A DNA stretch of 48,661 nucleotides from CAVQUE01 sp046290435 (GCA_046290435.1 JBKAGO010000073.1:1-48661), one strand, 5' to 3'; positions 8,775 through 16,381 are shown, counted from the first letter of the stretch. The notes: generated by a model not told the origin, from the letters alone. Numbers and translations: made by a program.

Positions 8775-9199
8775 TGCTGTTGCTCGACACCAACGTCGTC
8801 TCCGAGGTCATGCGACCGCAGCCCTCGCCGAGCGTGGTGGCCTGGCTCGCCGAACAGCTCCCCGAGCACCTGCATCTCTCGACCATCACCATCGCCGAGA
8901 TCCACTTCGGCCTGGCTCTACTCGACGATGCCGACCGCAGGGCCGATCTCGTCCGCCGGTTCGAGCGATTCGTGCTCGACGGGTTCGCATCACGCATCAT
9001 CGTCTTCGACCAGGCCGCCGCCGTCGCCTACGGCGCGATCGCTGCCGGCCGTCGCCGCGCCGGTCATCCCATCGCCGTCCCCGATGCCCAGATCGCCGCC
9101 ATCGCCCGGACGCAACGGCTCACGCTCGCCACCCGCAACACCCGCGATTTCGGCGACCTCGAGCTCGACCTGCTCGACCCGTTCGACCTGCAGCCCTGA
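8774..9199 (+). CDS. FitB/VapC-like PIN-domain toxin ribonuclease
   Basis: 141 residues, the usual PIN toxin length. MLLLDTNVVSE carries the first catalytic Asp (D5) and the FitB-style DTNV-SE motif. ITIAEIHFGL supplies the conserved Glu, and the C-terminal PDAQIAAIA and LATRNTRDF blocks supply the remaining metal ligands. It should be a Mg2+-dependent endoribonuclease held inactive by the preceding antitoxin. The start is fixed by the 1 nt overlap with the antitoxin stop. All acidic active-site motifs are intact, so it appears functional. Confidence 0.88.
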   Translation: MLLLDTNVVSEVMRPQPSPSVVAWLAEQLPEHLHLSTITIAEIHFGLALLDDADRRADLVRRFERFVLDGFASRIIVFDQAAAVAYGAIAAGRRRAGHPIAVPDAQIAAIARTQRLTLATRNTRDFGDLELDLLDPFDLQP

Positions 9200-9360
9200 A
9201 CCCGCGCCGACCGGGCTCTGCGCGGTGGCGCAGGAGATGTCGCCAAACGATCCGGCCTCGAGGATCGGATTCCCCCGGCGATTTCCTCGATGACCGATGA
9301 TTCTGCGAGGCCTGCGCCGTCATTACCTGTACCGGCCCGCCACGATCCGAGGAGAGCGCC

Positions 9361-9777
9361 ATGGCCCTGTACCCCTACCTGTCCCTGCCCAACACGACCC
9401 GCGAGGCGATGACCCGCTACCAGGAGATCCTCGGTGGCGAGCTCGAGATCCTCACCGCGGCCGACCTGCCGCCCGGCGAGGAGATGCCCTTCGAGGCCCC
9501 CGGCGACTTCGTCATCAACGCCGCGCTGACCTTCGGTGACGGCGACCTGCTCATGGCGTCGGACGACCCCCAGGCCGAGGCCACCGTCAAGGGCGCGTCG
9601 CTGAACATCACGTTGGCCGACCAGGTCGAGGCCCGGCGTATCTTCGAGGCGCTGGCCGAAGGGGGTACCGTCACCATGGCGTTGGACGAGACGTTCTGGT
9701 CGCCGCTGTTCGGCACCTGCGTCGATGAGTTCGGCGTGTCCTGGATGGTCAACGTCGAACCCGACGCTGCTGCTTGA
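9361..9777 (+). CDS. VOC-family protein, PhnB-like
   Basis: 138 residues with the two beta-alpha-beta-beta-beta halves of the vicinal oxygen chelate fold. The start LYPYLSLPNTTREAMTRYQEILGG and the end SPLFGTCVDEFGVSWMVN are characteristic of PhnB / 3-demethylubiquinone methyltransferase-like glyoxalase proteins. The expected His metal ligands of true glyoxalases are not evident, as in other PhnB-like members; substrate unknown. GGAGAG lies just upstream of the ATG. It is followed after 34 bp by the MoaD/ThiS-like gene. Confidence 0.85.
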   Translation: MALYPYLSLPNTTREAMTRYQEILGGELEILTAADLPPGEEMPFEAPGDFVINAALTFGDGDLLMASDDPQAEATVKGASLNITLADQVEARRIFEALAEGGTVTMALDETFWSPLFGTCVDEFGVSWMVNVEPDAAA

Positions 9778-9811
9778 TGGCGATGCCCGGCGCCCTCCAA
9801 GGGGCGCGCTG

Positions 9812-10081
9812 ATGCCCTGGGTTCGGTTCACCCGCAACCTCGACAAGCTCGTCGAGGTGCGCGACACCCGGGTCGAGGCGGCGACGGTCGCCGACGCGTT
9901 GGCGGCGTGCTTCGCGCAGAACCCGGCGGTGGAGCGGTACGTGCTCGATGACCAGGGAGCCGTGCGCCGCCACGTCGCCGTGTTCGTCAACGGGGCGCTG
10001 GTCGCCGACCGCGCCGGTCTGAGCGACCCGGTCGGCGACGACGACGAGATCTACGTGATGCAGGCACTCTCGGGAGGATGA
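9812..10081 (+). CDS. MoaD/ThiS-family ubiquitin-like sulfur carrier ending in Gly-Gly
   Basis: 89 residues with the beta-grasp pattern of MoaD/ThiS: a conserved core AVFVNGALVADRAGL, then VGDDDEIYVMQALSGG. It ends exactly in Gly-Gly, the residues adenylated and thiocarboxylated in this family. No molybdopterin or thiamine genes are nearby; instead it is coupled to a BNR-repeat protein. The codons for the terminal Ser-Gly-Gly and stop (10070-10081) contain GGGAGG, which is also the ribosome binding site of the next gene. ATG 9812 was chosen because upstream in-frame sequence is unrelated to the fold. Confidence 0.85.
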   Translation: MPWVRFTRNLDKLVEVRDTRVEAATVADALAACFAQNPAVERYVLDDQGAVRRHVAVFVNGALVADRAGLSDPVGDDDEIYVMQALSGG

Positions 10082-10083
10082 CG

Positions 10084-11211
10084 ATGGCAACGACGAGCGA
10101 TGCGGGCACGAGACCGACCCCGCAGACCACCTGGATGGTGGGCACCCGCAAGGGGCTGTTCTTCGTCTGCGACGACCAGGTGGTGCACCGGCAGTTCCTG
10201 GGCGAGCCCGTGACGGCCGTCCTGCACGACCGGCGCGACGCCACCATCTACGTGGCGCTCAACCACGGCCACTTCGGCCAGAAGCTGCACCGCAGCGACG
10301 ACGGGGGAGCGACCTTCACCGAGATCGAGGCTCCGCGCTATCCCCCCAAGCCCGATGGCCTCGTCGACATCGAACCGATGCGACAGCTGCCGGTGCCCTG
10401 GAGCGTGGAGCTGATCTGGTCGCTGGCGGCGGGCCATCCCGACGAGCCCGGCACCCTGTGGTGCGGCACGATCCCCGGCGGCCTCTTCCGCTCCGACGAC
10501 CGGGGCGACTCGTGGTCGCTGGTCGAGGCGCTCTGGAATGACGAACGACGCTCGCAATGGGTCGGTGGCGGCTACGACTTCCCCGGCATCCATTCGATCG
10601 CCGTCGACCCCCGCGGGCCGGGCCGGCTCGTCGTCAGCGTGTCGTGCGGAGGCACGTGGCGCACCGCCGACGGGGGAGCGAGCTGGGAGGTGCTCACGGG
10701 CATGCGCAACGAGTACATGCCGCCGGGCCAGGAGTACGACCCGGTCGACCAGGACCCCCACCGCACCGTGCGGGCCCCGTCGGACCCCAACGTGTTGTGG
10801 ACCCAGCACCACAACGGCGTGTTCCGATCGACCGACGCCGGGACCACCTGGGAGGAGCTCGAGGTGCCGCCGTCGAGCTTCGGGTTCGCGGTCGCCGTGC
10901 ATCCCCACGACGCCGACACGGCGTGGTTCGTCCCGGCGGTGAAGGACGAGTACCGCATCCCCGTCGACGGCGCGTTGGTGGTGGCCCGCACCCGCGATGG
11001 CGGTGCCACCTTCGACGTCGCCCGAGCCGGGCTGCCTCAGATCGACGCCTACCACCTGGTGTACCGCCACGCCTTCGACGTCGACGCCACGGGCGATCGG
11101 CTGATGATGGGGTCGACCACCGGCACCCTGTTCGCCTCCGACGACGCCGGCGACACCTGGCGCCGCGTCACCGGCGACCTCCCCCCGATCGCCGTGGTCG
11201 CCGCCATCTGA
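10084..11211 (+). CDS. WD40/YVTN/BNR-like repeat protein (sialidase-like beta-propeller)
   Basis: 375 residues with at least six Asp-box motifs (SDDGGATF, SDDRGDSW, TADGGASW, STDAGTTW, TRDGGATF, SDDAGDTW) that mark the turns of a sialidase/YCF48-type beta-propeller. No signal peptide is visible, so it is probably cytoplasmic. ATG 10084 is preferred over ATG 10078 because GGGAGG (10072-10077) is 6 nt from it and touches the earlier one. The gene is translationally coupled to the MoaD/ThiS-like gene. Homologous pairs are, as far as I recall, found in other bacteria, but the joint function is unknown. Confidence 0.85.
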   Translation: MATTSDAGTRPTPQTTWMVGTRKGLFFVCDDQVVHRQFLGEPVTAVLHDRRDATIYVALNHGHFGQKLHRSDDGGATFTEIEAPRYPPKPDGLVDIEPMRQLPVPWSVELIWSLAAGHPDEPGTLWCGTIPGGLFRSDDRGDSWSLVEALWNDERRSQWVGGGYDFPGIHSIAVDPRGPGRLVVSVSCGGTWRTADGGASWEVLTGMRNEYMPPGQEYDPVDQDPHRTVRAPSDPNVLWTQHHNGVFRSTDAGTTWEELEVPPSSFGFAVAVHPHDADTAWFVPAVKDEYRIPVDGALVVARTRDGGATFDVARAGLPQIDAYHLVYRHAFDVDATGDRLMMGSTTGTLFASDDAGDTWRRVTGDLPPIAVVAAI

Positions 11212-11250
11212 GAGGCAGGTCTGGGCAGGGCAGGCGGGTCAGGCATGGCA

Positions 11251-11338
11251 GGGGTCAAGTCGTACTTTCAACCAACTCCAGGTCGTCGAGCCTGGAGGCC
11301 GCTGCGTGATGAGTTGGTTGAAAGTACGACTTGACCCC
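11251..11338. repeat. Long palindrome, 28 bp perfect stem, GGGGTCA tip
   Basis: The left arm 11251-11278 starts GGGGTCAAGTCGTACTTTC and pairs without mismatch with 11311-11338; the loop is 32 nt. It lies 39 bp after the BNR gene stop and before the zinc-ribbon gene. It shares GGGGTCAAGTC with the palindrome at 46068 and GGGGTCA with that at 37342. It may act as a terminator, but the stem is far longer than needed. Confidence 0.9.
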
Positions 11339-11386
11339 AGCGGTTCGCGTGCGAGTCGTAGACCACACGCTCGGTACTCTGGCCTG

Positions 11387-11725
11387 ATGGCCGCAGCAGG
11401 CACGAGGTGGACCTGTCCCGACTGTGGGCGGGAGCTGCTGCGCCCCATGAAGCGGTGGGTTGCGGTCGGGTTCCCGCTGCGCCGCAAGCTCGAGTCGACG
11501 CGGTTGTCGCGCAAGGTCGTCGACCACGGCAGCCGGTATCACCACGTCGTCGACATCGACGATGCGGCCGACGTCGACGACGAGTTGCTGGCCTGGCTGG
11601 TCGAGGCGTTCCTCGGCGAGGTGCCCGCTCCGGTGGCTGCGACCGACGCGCTCATGCCACCGATCATTGCGCCGCCGAGCCTGCACCGACGCAGGTGGTA
11701 TCCAAGCAGATACCACCTGCGGTAG
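11387..11725 (+). CDS. Zinc-ribbon protein with DUF5655-like C-terminal segment
   Basis: 112 residues. The N-terminus WTCPDCGREL is a CxxC zinc knuckle with only one Cys pair visible. The middle (FPLRRKLESTRLSRKVVDHGSRYHHVVDIDDAADVDDELLAWLVEAF) resembles the end of actinobacterial DUF5655 proteins. The family is usually longer, so this is a short or trimmed version. TACTCT (11375-11380) lies 6 nt before the ATG, implying a leaderless transcript. The last codons overlap the palindromic operator of the next operon. Function unknown. Confidence 0.6.
   Translation: MAAAGTRWTCPDCGRELLRPMKRWVAVGFPLRRKLESTRLSRKVVDHGSRYHHVVDIDDAADVDDELLAWLVEAFLGEVPAPVAATDALMPPIIAPPSLHRRRWYPSRYHLR
11690..11721. promoter_or_regulatory. 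Perfect 13 bp inverted-repeat operator of XRE/nucleotidyltransferase operon
   Basis: CGCAGGTGGTATC (11690-11702) pairs with 11709-11721 around a 6 nt spacer. It spans the expected -35 zone of the -10 box TAGCAT (11723-11728), which is 7 nt from GTG 11736. A dimeric HTH antitoxin bound here would block its own promoter. Confidence 0.75.
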
Positions 11726-11735
11726 CATGGTCAGC

Positions 11736-12050
11736 GTGGATGCCGCCTTGTTGCTGCGAACCGTGCGTTCCGAGGCCGGGCTCTCCCTGCGCGAACTCGC
11801 CGCGGTCGCGGGAACGTCGCACTCGACGCTGTCGGCCTACGAGCACGGGGCCAAGACACCCACCGTCGACACGCTCGACCGCATCGTGCGGGCCGCCGGC
11901 TTCTCGCTCGACACCGAGTTGCGACGTCGTCATCGGGGCGAGCCGGGGCTCACCCGCGGCGACGAACTGGTCGCCGTGCTCCGGCTGGCTGCAGCCTTCC
12001 CCGCCGGGACGGCACACCGGCTCGAGGCCCCCGTCTTCGGACGGCGCTGA
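11736..12050 (+). CDS. XRE-family HTH antitoxin
   Basis: 104 residues. Residues 1-58 form a Cro/CI-type helix-turn-helix (SLRELAAVAGTSHSTLSAYEHGAKTP). The remainder is a helical tail that may contact the toxin. GTG 11736, 7 nt after TAGCAT, is the likely leaderless start; ATG 11727 lies inside that box and is unlikely. The next gene starts 1 nt after its stop. The pairing with an AbiEii/MNT-type nucleotidyltransferase indicates a toxin-antitoxin operon autoregulated through the palindrome upstream. Confidence 0.8.
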   Translation: MDAALLLRTVRSEAGLSLRELAAVAGTSHSTLSAYEHGAKTPTVDTLDRIVRAAGFSLDTELRRRHRGEPGLTRGDELVAVLRLAAAFPAGTAHRLEAPVFGRR

Positions 12051-12051
12051 C

Positions 12052-12588
12052 GTGGATCTCGTCGCCCGCATCCTCGAACTCGACGAAGCCCTGACCGAGG
12101 CGGACATACCGCACGCTTTCGGTGGTGCGCTCGCCCTCGCATGGTGCACCCGTCGGGCCCGAGGCACCATCGACATCGACGTGAACGTCTTCGTCGACAT
12201 CGCATCGGCCGATCGGGTCTACGCCGCGCTGCCCGTCGGGATCACCGTCGACGACGACAACCGCACCGAGATCGCACGCGACGGACAGACCCGGCTCTGG
12301 TGGGACCGCACGCCCGTCGACGTGTTCTTCAACACCACCGATTTCCACGATGCCGCTGCACGACGGGCCCGCCTCGAGAGCTTCGCCGGTCGAGAGGTGC
12401 CGTTCCTGTCGTGCCCCGATCTGGCGGTTTTCAAGGCATTCTTCGATCGCACGAAGGACTGGGCCGACCTCGAGGAGATGGCCGCAGCGGGCACCCTCGG
12501 TATCGAGACCGTGTCGGGCATCCTCGTCCGCTATCTCGGTGGTGACGACCCCCGTATCGAGCGTCTCCGCGCCCTCGGTGAGACCTGA
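12052..12588 (+). CDS. Nucleotidyltransferase-like toxin (AbiEii/MNT superfamily)
   Basis: 178 residues. The GG-ALALAW motif (residues 24-31) and RGTIDIDVNV (about 39-48) give the GG...D-x-D signature of DNA polymerase-beta-like nucleotidyltransferases; a third acidic residue is in TPVDVFFN. The C-terminal DLAVFKAFFDRTKDWADLEEM helix is typical of these toxins. By family knowledge it would modify tRNA or another acceptor with NTP, restrained by the XRE partner. The start GTG 12052 lies 1 nt past the antitoxin stop. The catalytic residues are present, so it appears active. Confidence 0.8.
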   Translation: MDLVARILELDEALTEADIPHAFGGALALAWCTRRARGTIDIDVNVFVDIASADRVYAALPVGITVDDDNRTEIARDGQTRLWWDRTPVDVFFNTTDFHDAAARRARLESFAGREVPFLSCPDLAVFKAFFDRTKDWADLEEMAAAGTLGIETVSGILVRYLGGDDPRIERLRALGET

Positions 12589-12637
12589 CCCTCGGGGGCC
12601 GGCCCGCGCCATCGCTCCGACCCCGAGATGGTGCGCG

Positions 12638-13525
12638 TCAGTCGAGGCGAGGTGGGAAACCGAAGCGGGGGAACGACTCGGCGGTGTCGAGGAATGCGTG
12701 GATGGCCTCGACGCGATCGCCGCGCAGCTCGAGGACCTGCAACGCCCACGCGGCGTGCCCGCCGGCAGGGTCGATGCGGTACTGGGCGAACGCCGGGCAG
12801 CCGTTGGCGCGTCCGGTGAGCACCCGCGAGCCCTTGCACTCGATGCCGGGGCCGACGTACCAGGCGAGGACGTCGTCGCGGCCCTGCAGCCACATGGCGT
12901 AGGGCGGCATGTTCTGGGTGACGTCGTCGTGGAGCAGCGCCGCGAGGGCATCCATGTCGTAGCGCTCGAAGGCATCGACGTAGCGGGCCAGGAACCGTTG
13001 CTCGTCGTCGCTCAGCGGCGCCGGCGATGCCGTCGGCGCACCCGCCATGGTGGCTCGGGCCCGCTGGAGCGCGCTGTTGACCGATGACGTGGACGTCTCG
13101 AGCAACTCGGCGGCCTCGACGGCGGGCCAGCGCAGCACGTCGCACAGCACCAGCGCGGCGCGCTGGCGGGCCGGGAGAAGCTGGAGCGCGCTGACGAACG
13201 CCAGCCGGATGGTGTCGCGGGTGGCGGCGATCTCGGCCGGATCAGCCCCTGGATCGATGACCGACGCGTCGGCGATCGGGGTGATCCACGACCCGTCGGG
13301 GAGGATGTCCGCGAGATACGCGGGATCGGGCTCGCGGACCGGGCCGAGGTCGACGGGTCGGGCCCGGCGCTGGGGGCTGCGTCCCATGTCGGTGCAGACG
13401 TTGGTGGCGATCCGGAACAGCCACGTGCGGACGCTGGACCGTCCGGCGAAGCTCTCGGCGCCGCGCCATGCCCGCAGCATCGTCTCCTGCACCGCGTCCT
13501 CCGCCTCCGAACCCGATCCCAGCAT
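12638..13525 (-). CDS. ECF sigma factor (SigJ/SnoaL-type), open part after an in-frame amber codon
   Basis: The open frame encodes 295 residues: sigma region 2 (MLGSGSEAEDAVQETMLRAWRG, SSVRTWLFRIATNVCTD), region 4 (LQLLPARQRAALVLCDVLRWPAVEAAELL, STSSVNSALQRAR) and a C-terminal SnoaL-like domain (LSDDEQRFLARYVDAFERYDMDALAALLHDD). These ECF groups usually lack a classical anti-sigma factor and use the SnoaL domain for control. The ATG at 13525 is internal: the family motif CYRMLGS reads C-amber-R-M-L-G-S here, so the first sigma-2 helix is cut off. If translation starts at 13525 the protein lacks about 27-30 residues and may be inactive. Confidence 0.75.
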   Translation of the reverse strand: MLGSGSEAEDAVQETMLRAWRGAESFAGRSSVRTWLFRIATNVCTDMGRSPQRRARPVDLGPVREPDPAYLADILPDGSWITPIADASVIDPGADPAEIAATRDTIRLAFVSALQLLPARQRAALVLCDVLRWPAVEAAELLETSTSSVNSALQRARATMAGAPTASPAPLSDDEQRFLARYVDAFERYDMDALAALLHDDVTQNMPPYAMWLQGRDDVLAWYVGPGIECKGSRVLTGRANGCPAFAQYRIDPAGGHAAWALQVLELRGDRVEAIHAFLDTAESFPRFGFPPRLD

Positions 13526-13612
13526 CCGCTAGCAGTAACCGGTGAGAGCGCGTCGGTGCACCTCGAACTCGTCGACGGTGGGTGTCGCTGCGGACAGTGT
13601 CACGTCGCTCAT
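13526..13612 (-). pseudogene. 5' end of the ECF sigma gene, separated by TAG
   Basis: In frame with the sigma factor, ATG 13612 or GTG 13603 opens a reading frame ending ...FEVHRRALTGYC followed by TAG (13531-13529) and then R-M-L-G-S. This supplies exactly the missing N-terminal helix of ECF region 2. The amber codon falls at the conserved Tyr (TAC to TAG). TACGAT, 7 nt before GTG 13603, fits a leaderless promoter, so expression signals persist. Possible causes are a recent nonsense mutation, suppression or a base-call error. Confidence 0.75.
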
Positions 13613-13738
13613 CGTAGGCGGCCTCGTGCAGTCGGGGCCGTTGTCATCGGTCGGTGCGATCGGGGCCGGCGCTCACGACAACGGGCTCGCCGGCGAGGTT
13701 CTACAGTTGCGCCCCGACGACCATCCGGGGGATACGAG

Positions 13739-14875
13739 ATGACCGAACTGCAGGGCCACACCGACGAGCGATTCCAGGCCTTGGCCGACATCATCGAGAG
13801 TCAGCTCGCCAGCGGCTACGACCTCGGGGCGTCGCTGGCCGTCGCCGTCGACGGCGAGATCGTCACCGACTGCTGGGGCGGTTGGGCCGACGATGCGCAG
13901 ACGCGCCCGTGGGAGCGCGACACCATCACCAACGTCTGGTCCACCACCAAGACCATGACGATGATGGCCGCACTGGTGCTGATGGACCGGGGACAGCTCG
14001 ATCCCCACGCCACCGTTGCCGGCTACTGGCCCGAGTTCGCCGCCAACGGCAAGGAGGCCATCGAGGTCCGCCACCTCATGGGGCACACGTCCGGCGTCAG
14101 CGCCTGGGAGCAGCCTGTCGGCGTCGACCTGATCTTCGACGACGAGGCCGCCACCGCCCACCTCGCCGCCCAGGCCCCATGGTGGGAGCCCGGCACTGCG
14201 TCGGGCTACCACGCTCTGAACCAGGGCCACCTGATCGGCGAGGTCATCCGGCGCATCGACGGCCGCGGCCTCAAGCAGTTCTTCGCCGAGGAGGTCGCCG
14301 CGCCGCTGGGCGCCGACTTCACCATCGGCTCGCCCCCCGAGAACCACGACCGCATCTCCAACGTCATCCCGCCTCCGCCCATGGCGCTGCCCGCCGAGAT
14401 CGATCCCGACTCGATCATGATCAAGACCTTCACCGGGCCGGCACCCAGCGCCGACATCTCCTGGACCGACGGCTGGCGGGCCGCCACCGTCGGCGCCGCC
14501 AACGGCCACGGCAACGCCCGATCGGTCGCCACCATCCAGGCGGCGATCTCCAACGGCGGCCGGGTCGGCGATGTCGCTCTCATCGGCGCCGAGACGATCG
14601 ACGCCGTCTTCGAGGAGCAGGCTCGCGGCATCGACATGGTGCTGGGGACCCCGGTGCGGTTCGGGCTGGTCTACAACCTCGCCAATCCCGACGATCTCGC
14701 CGGCATCACCTCCGGCAAGGTCTGCTACTGGGGCGGCTGGGGCGGTTCGCTCGTCATCAACGACCTCGACAACCGCATCACGGTGGCCTACATGATGAAC
14801 CGCATGCAGGACGGCCTCGTCGGCAACCTCACCAGCGTCGCGTTGGTCGATGCCCTCGGAGCCATCACCGGCTGA
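13739..14875 (+). CDS. Serine hydrolase, beta-lactamase class C / EstB family
   Basis: 378 residues. The nucleophile motif is STTK (Ser68, Lys71), the second is YHALN (Tyr157), and the third region is GGWGG near residue 340, replacing KTG as in esterases of this family. No signal peptide was seen, so it is likely cytoplasmic and acts on esters or small amides rather than beta-lactams. GGGGGA lies 6 nt before ATG 13739. It is divergent from the broken sigma gene, with about 126 bp between. All catalytic motifs are intact. Confidence 0.85.
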   Translation: MTELQGHTDERFQALADIIESQLASGYDLGASLAVAVDGEIVTDCWGGWADDAQTRPWERDTITNVWSTTKTMTMMAALVLMDRGQLDPHATVAGYWPEFAANGKEAIEVRHLMGHTSGVSAWEQPVGVDLIFDDEAATAHLAAQAPWWEPGTASGYHALNQGHLIGEVIRRIDGRGLKQFFAEEVAAPLGADFTIGSPPENHDRISNVIPPPPMALPAEIDPDSIMIKTFTGPAPSADISWTDGWRAATVGAANGHGNARSVATIQAAISNGGRVGDVALIGAETIDAVFEEQARGIDMVLGTPVRFGLVYNLANPDDLAGITSGKVCYWGGWGGSLVINDLDNRITVAYMMNRMQDGLVGNLTSVALVDALGAITG

Positions 14876-15070
14876 ACCGGACCGGAGCAGGGCTGCGACA
14901 CTCGCAGCGCGCCTGCCCGAGAGCTGAGGCGCCACGTTCGTTCCCCTGTACGAGTCGAGTCGTGCGCAGACGCTGACACCGACCGCTTCGGAGCGGCGCA
15001 GGCCGCTCGCCGAACGTAGAGGCGTTCGCGGTCGTCGACGCGCAGCGGCAGCCAGCCGGCAAGGCGCAGC
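14876..15070. other. Non-coding or decayed region after the serine hydrolase
   Basis: About 195 bp with no convincing gene on either strand. The minus frame from 15172 remains open through it by chance, as expected at this GC content, but its translation becomes Arg/Ala-rich and unlike a protein. Confidence 0.4.
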
Positions 15071-15172
15071 GAGGTCCCGTCGGGTCCGGCGGGTGAGCAG
15101 GGACGCGTCGGCTGCTGTGAGCAGGTCGGACCATGCCTGCGAGTCGTCGTCCGTCGGATTCGGGTACTTCAT
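15071..15172 (-). pseudogene. Start of a small gene coupled to the HNH pseudogene
   Basis: ATG 15172 overlaps the HNH stop by ATGA (15172-15169). The first residues, MKYPNPTDDDSQAWSDLLTA, look like a genuine soluble protein start. After about 34 codons the sequence degenerates into Arg/Ala-rich translation without a stop, so I read it as the surviving 5' end of a lost gene. Confidence 0.35.
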
Positions 15173-16091
15173 GGCTCGCTCGGGTCGCCGGGGCGTGGTC
15201 CGGGTTGGGGCGGGTCGTCGGCCGGTTCGGCGCGTCGTGTGCCGGGGCGGGGTTTCGCCGCCGCTGGTCTCGCCGGCGGGGAGCTCTTCGTCCGGGCCGG
15301 TGGAGTGGGTGGTGGTGGGTTGGGTCGGTTGCTCTTGGCGTGGTTGCCGGCGCCGCAGAGCATTTGGAGGTTCCGGGTGGCGGTGCGTCCTGGGGGTTGG
15401 CTGGGGTCGTTGGGGGTCCAGGGCACGATGTGGTCGGCGTGGAGCCAGGTTGGTTTGGCGTCGCAGCCGTGTTCGCAGCATCGGCCGCGCTGCGCGGCGG
15501 TGGCGGCGTCTTTCATGTATTGAGGGAATTTCCTCGAGCCACGTCCGATGTCGAGGATTTCGCCGTCTGCATCGAGGACGATGCGGCGGATGGTGGCGAC
15601 GCCGAGGAGTGCGAGGACTTGGTTGGGGTGCAGCGGGGTGCCGTCGACGAGTTCGCAGCGCCGCAGCGGATTGTGGGGGTCGATGCCGAGGTCGTCGCCG
15701 AGTGGCTGTCCGTCGGGGCCGATGGGTGTGATGCCGGTGTCGGTGGCGGCTTTGCGGCACATGGCTTCTTCGAGGATGTCGAGGCCGACGACGACGTGGA
15801 TGAGTGGTGCGCCGACGGTGCGGTCGGTGCGGAGGGATAGTGATGAGGTTGACCACGCGGGCGTTGGTGTGGCTTCGGCTGTTTCCATTCGGGATTGCTG
15901 GGATCGGCGTCGATGCAGAAGAGGCGGTGGGCTTCGCGTTCGATGGCGGTGCGGACGGCGTCGCCGCCGATGGTGTCGAGGTTGAATTGTCCGCTGACGG
16001 TGCCGTCGGCACGCTTCTTCACTGAGCAGCGGCGGCCGCGTTCGTTTTCGTCGGGGAGCGATCCGTCGGGGTCGGCGTGTGCGATGCACAA
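15169..16091 (-). pseudogene. DUF222/HNH endonuclease (13E12-type), two frameshifts and lost N-terminus
   Basis: The C-terminal HNH domain is intact (CEHGCDAKPTWLHADHIVPW, then NLQMLCGAGNHAKS). The DUF222-side homology upstream moves through three frames: SGQFNLDTIGGDAVRTAIEREAH in one, then ARVVNLIT in a second, then LRTDRTVGAPLIHVVV in the third. The shifts fall near 15859-15871 and 15837-15842, each equal to one extra base. The N-terminal half of DUF222 is missing before 16091. This family is a multi-copy nuclease group in actinobacteria, often in decay; this copy cannot make a full product. Confidence 0.8.
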
Positions 16092-16346
16092 CCCGAGAGA
16101 GAAGAATCTTCAGCGGCTCCTCCTCGAATGCACCCGCGACAGGTCAGCAACACGAGGCCATGGCGCTGACCGCGAAGGAGACTCCCGAGCGCCGGAACCA
16201 TCGCCAGGGCTCGACGTCCTCCGCCACGCGCCGCACGAGCTGATCCGCCCGAGCAACCGGCCCCCGAACCTGTTGGCCGACGAACCCACCGGCCATCTGG
16301 GTGGCGAGGGCACGGCGTGTGTCAGCGACATGGCAAGCGGCCCTTG
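16092..16346 (+). pseudogene. Decayed segment with an ABC-transporter ATPase scrap
   Basis: About 255 bp between the HNH remnant and the MerR gene. On the plus strand 16260-16330 reads PPNLLADEPTGHLGGEGTACVSD, closely matching the Walker B/D-loop block LLADEPTGNLD of LolD/MacB-type ABC ATPases. The preceding sequence does not contain the ABC signature in the same frame, so only a fragment survives. Confidence 0.5.
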
Positions 16347-16374
16347 ACTCTCCCCCGGGGGGAGGGTGCACGCT
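16344..16374 (+). promoter_or_regulatory. MerR-type promoter with 19 bp spacer and dyad
   Basis: TTGACT (16344-16349) and CACGCT (16369-16374) are separated by 19 bp, the long spacer typical of MerR-controlled promoters. The spacer holds a C-run/G-run dyad (CTCCCCC/GGGGGGAG). The start ATG is 7 nt after the -10, so the message is leaderless. This is probably the regulator's own promoter, where bound MerR untwists the DNA. Confidence 0.75.
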
Positions 16375-16381
16375 GGCCGGC

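Noticed and set aside
10084..11211. True sialidase
   Set aside because: Asp boxes are present, but there is no signal peptide and no recognisable Arg triad or Tyr/Glu catalytic pair, so only the beta-propeller repeat is called.
11251..11338. Palindrome as a plain rho-independent terminator
   Set aside because: A terminator role is possible, but there is no U tract, the stem is 28 bp with a 32 nt loop, and the shared GGGGTCA tip with other copies needs a further explanation.
12638..13525. Short sigma factor as a normal complete gene
   Set aside because: The upstream in-frame sequence perfectly supplies the missing helix with only one stop codon between, so the short form is not the ancestral product.
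13673..16012. Very long minus-strand frame of 779 codons
   Set aside because: It runs antisense through the serine hydrolase and the HNH remnant, and its translation is mostly Arg/Pro/His-rich, as expected from GC-rich shadow frames.
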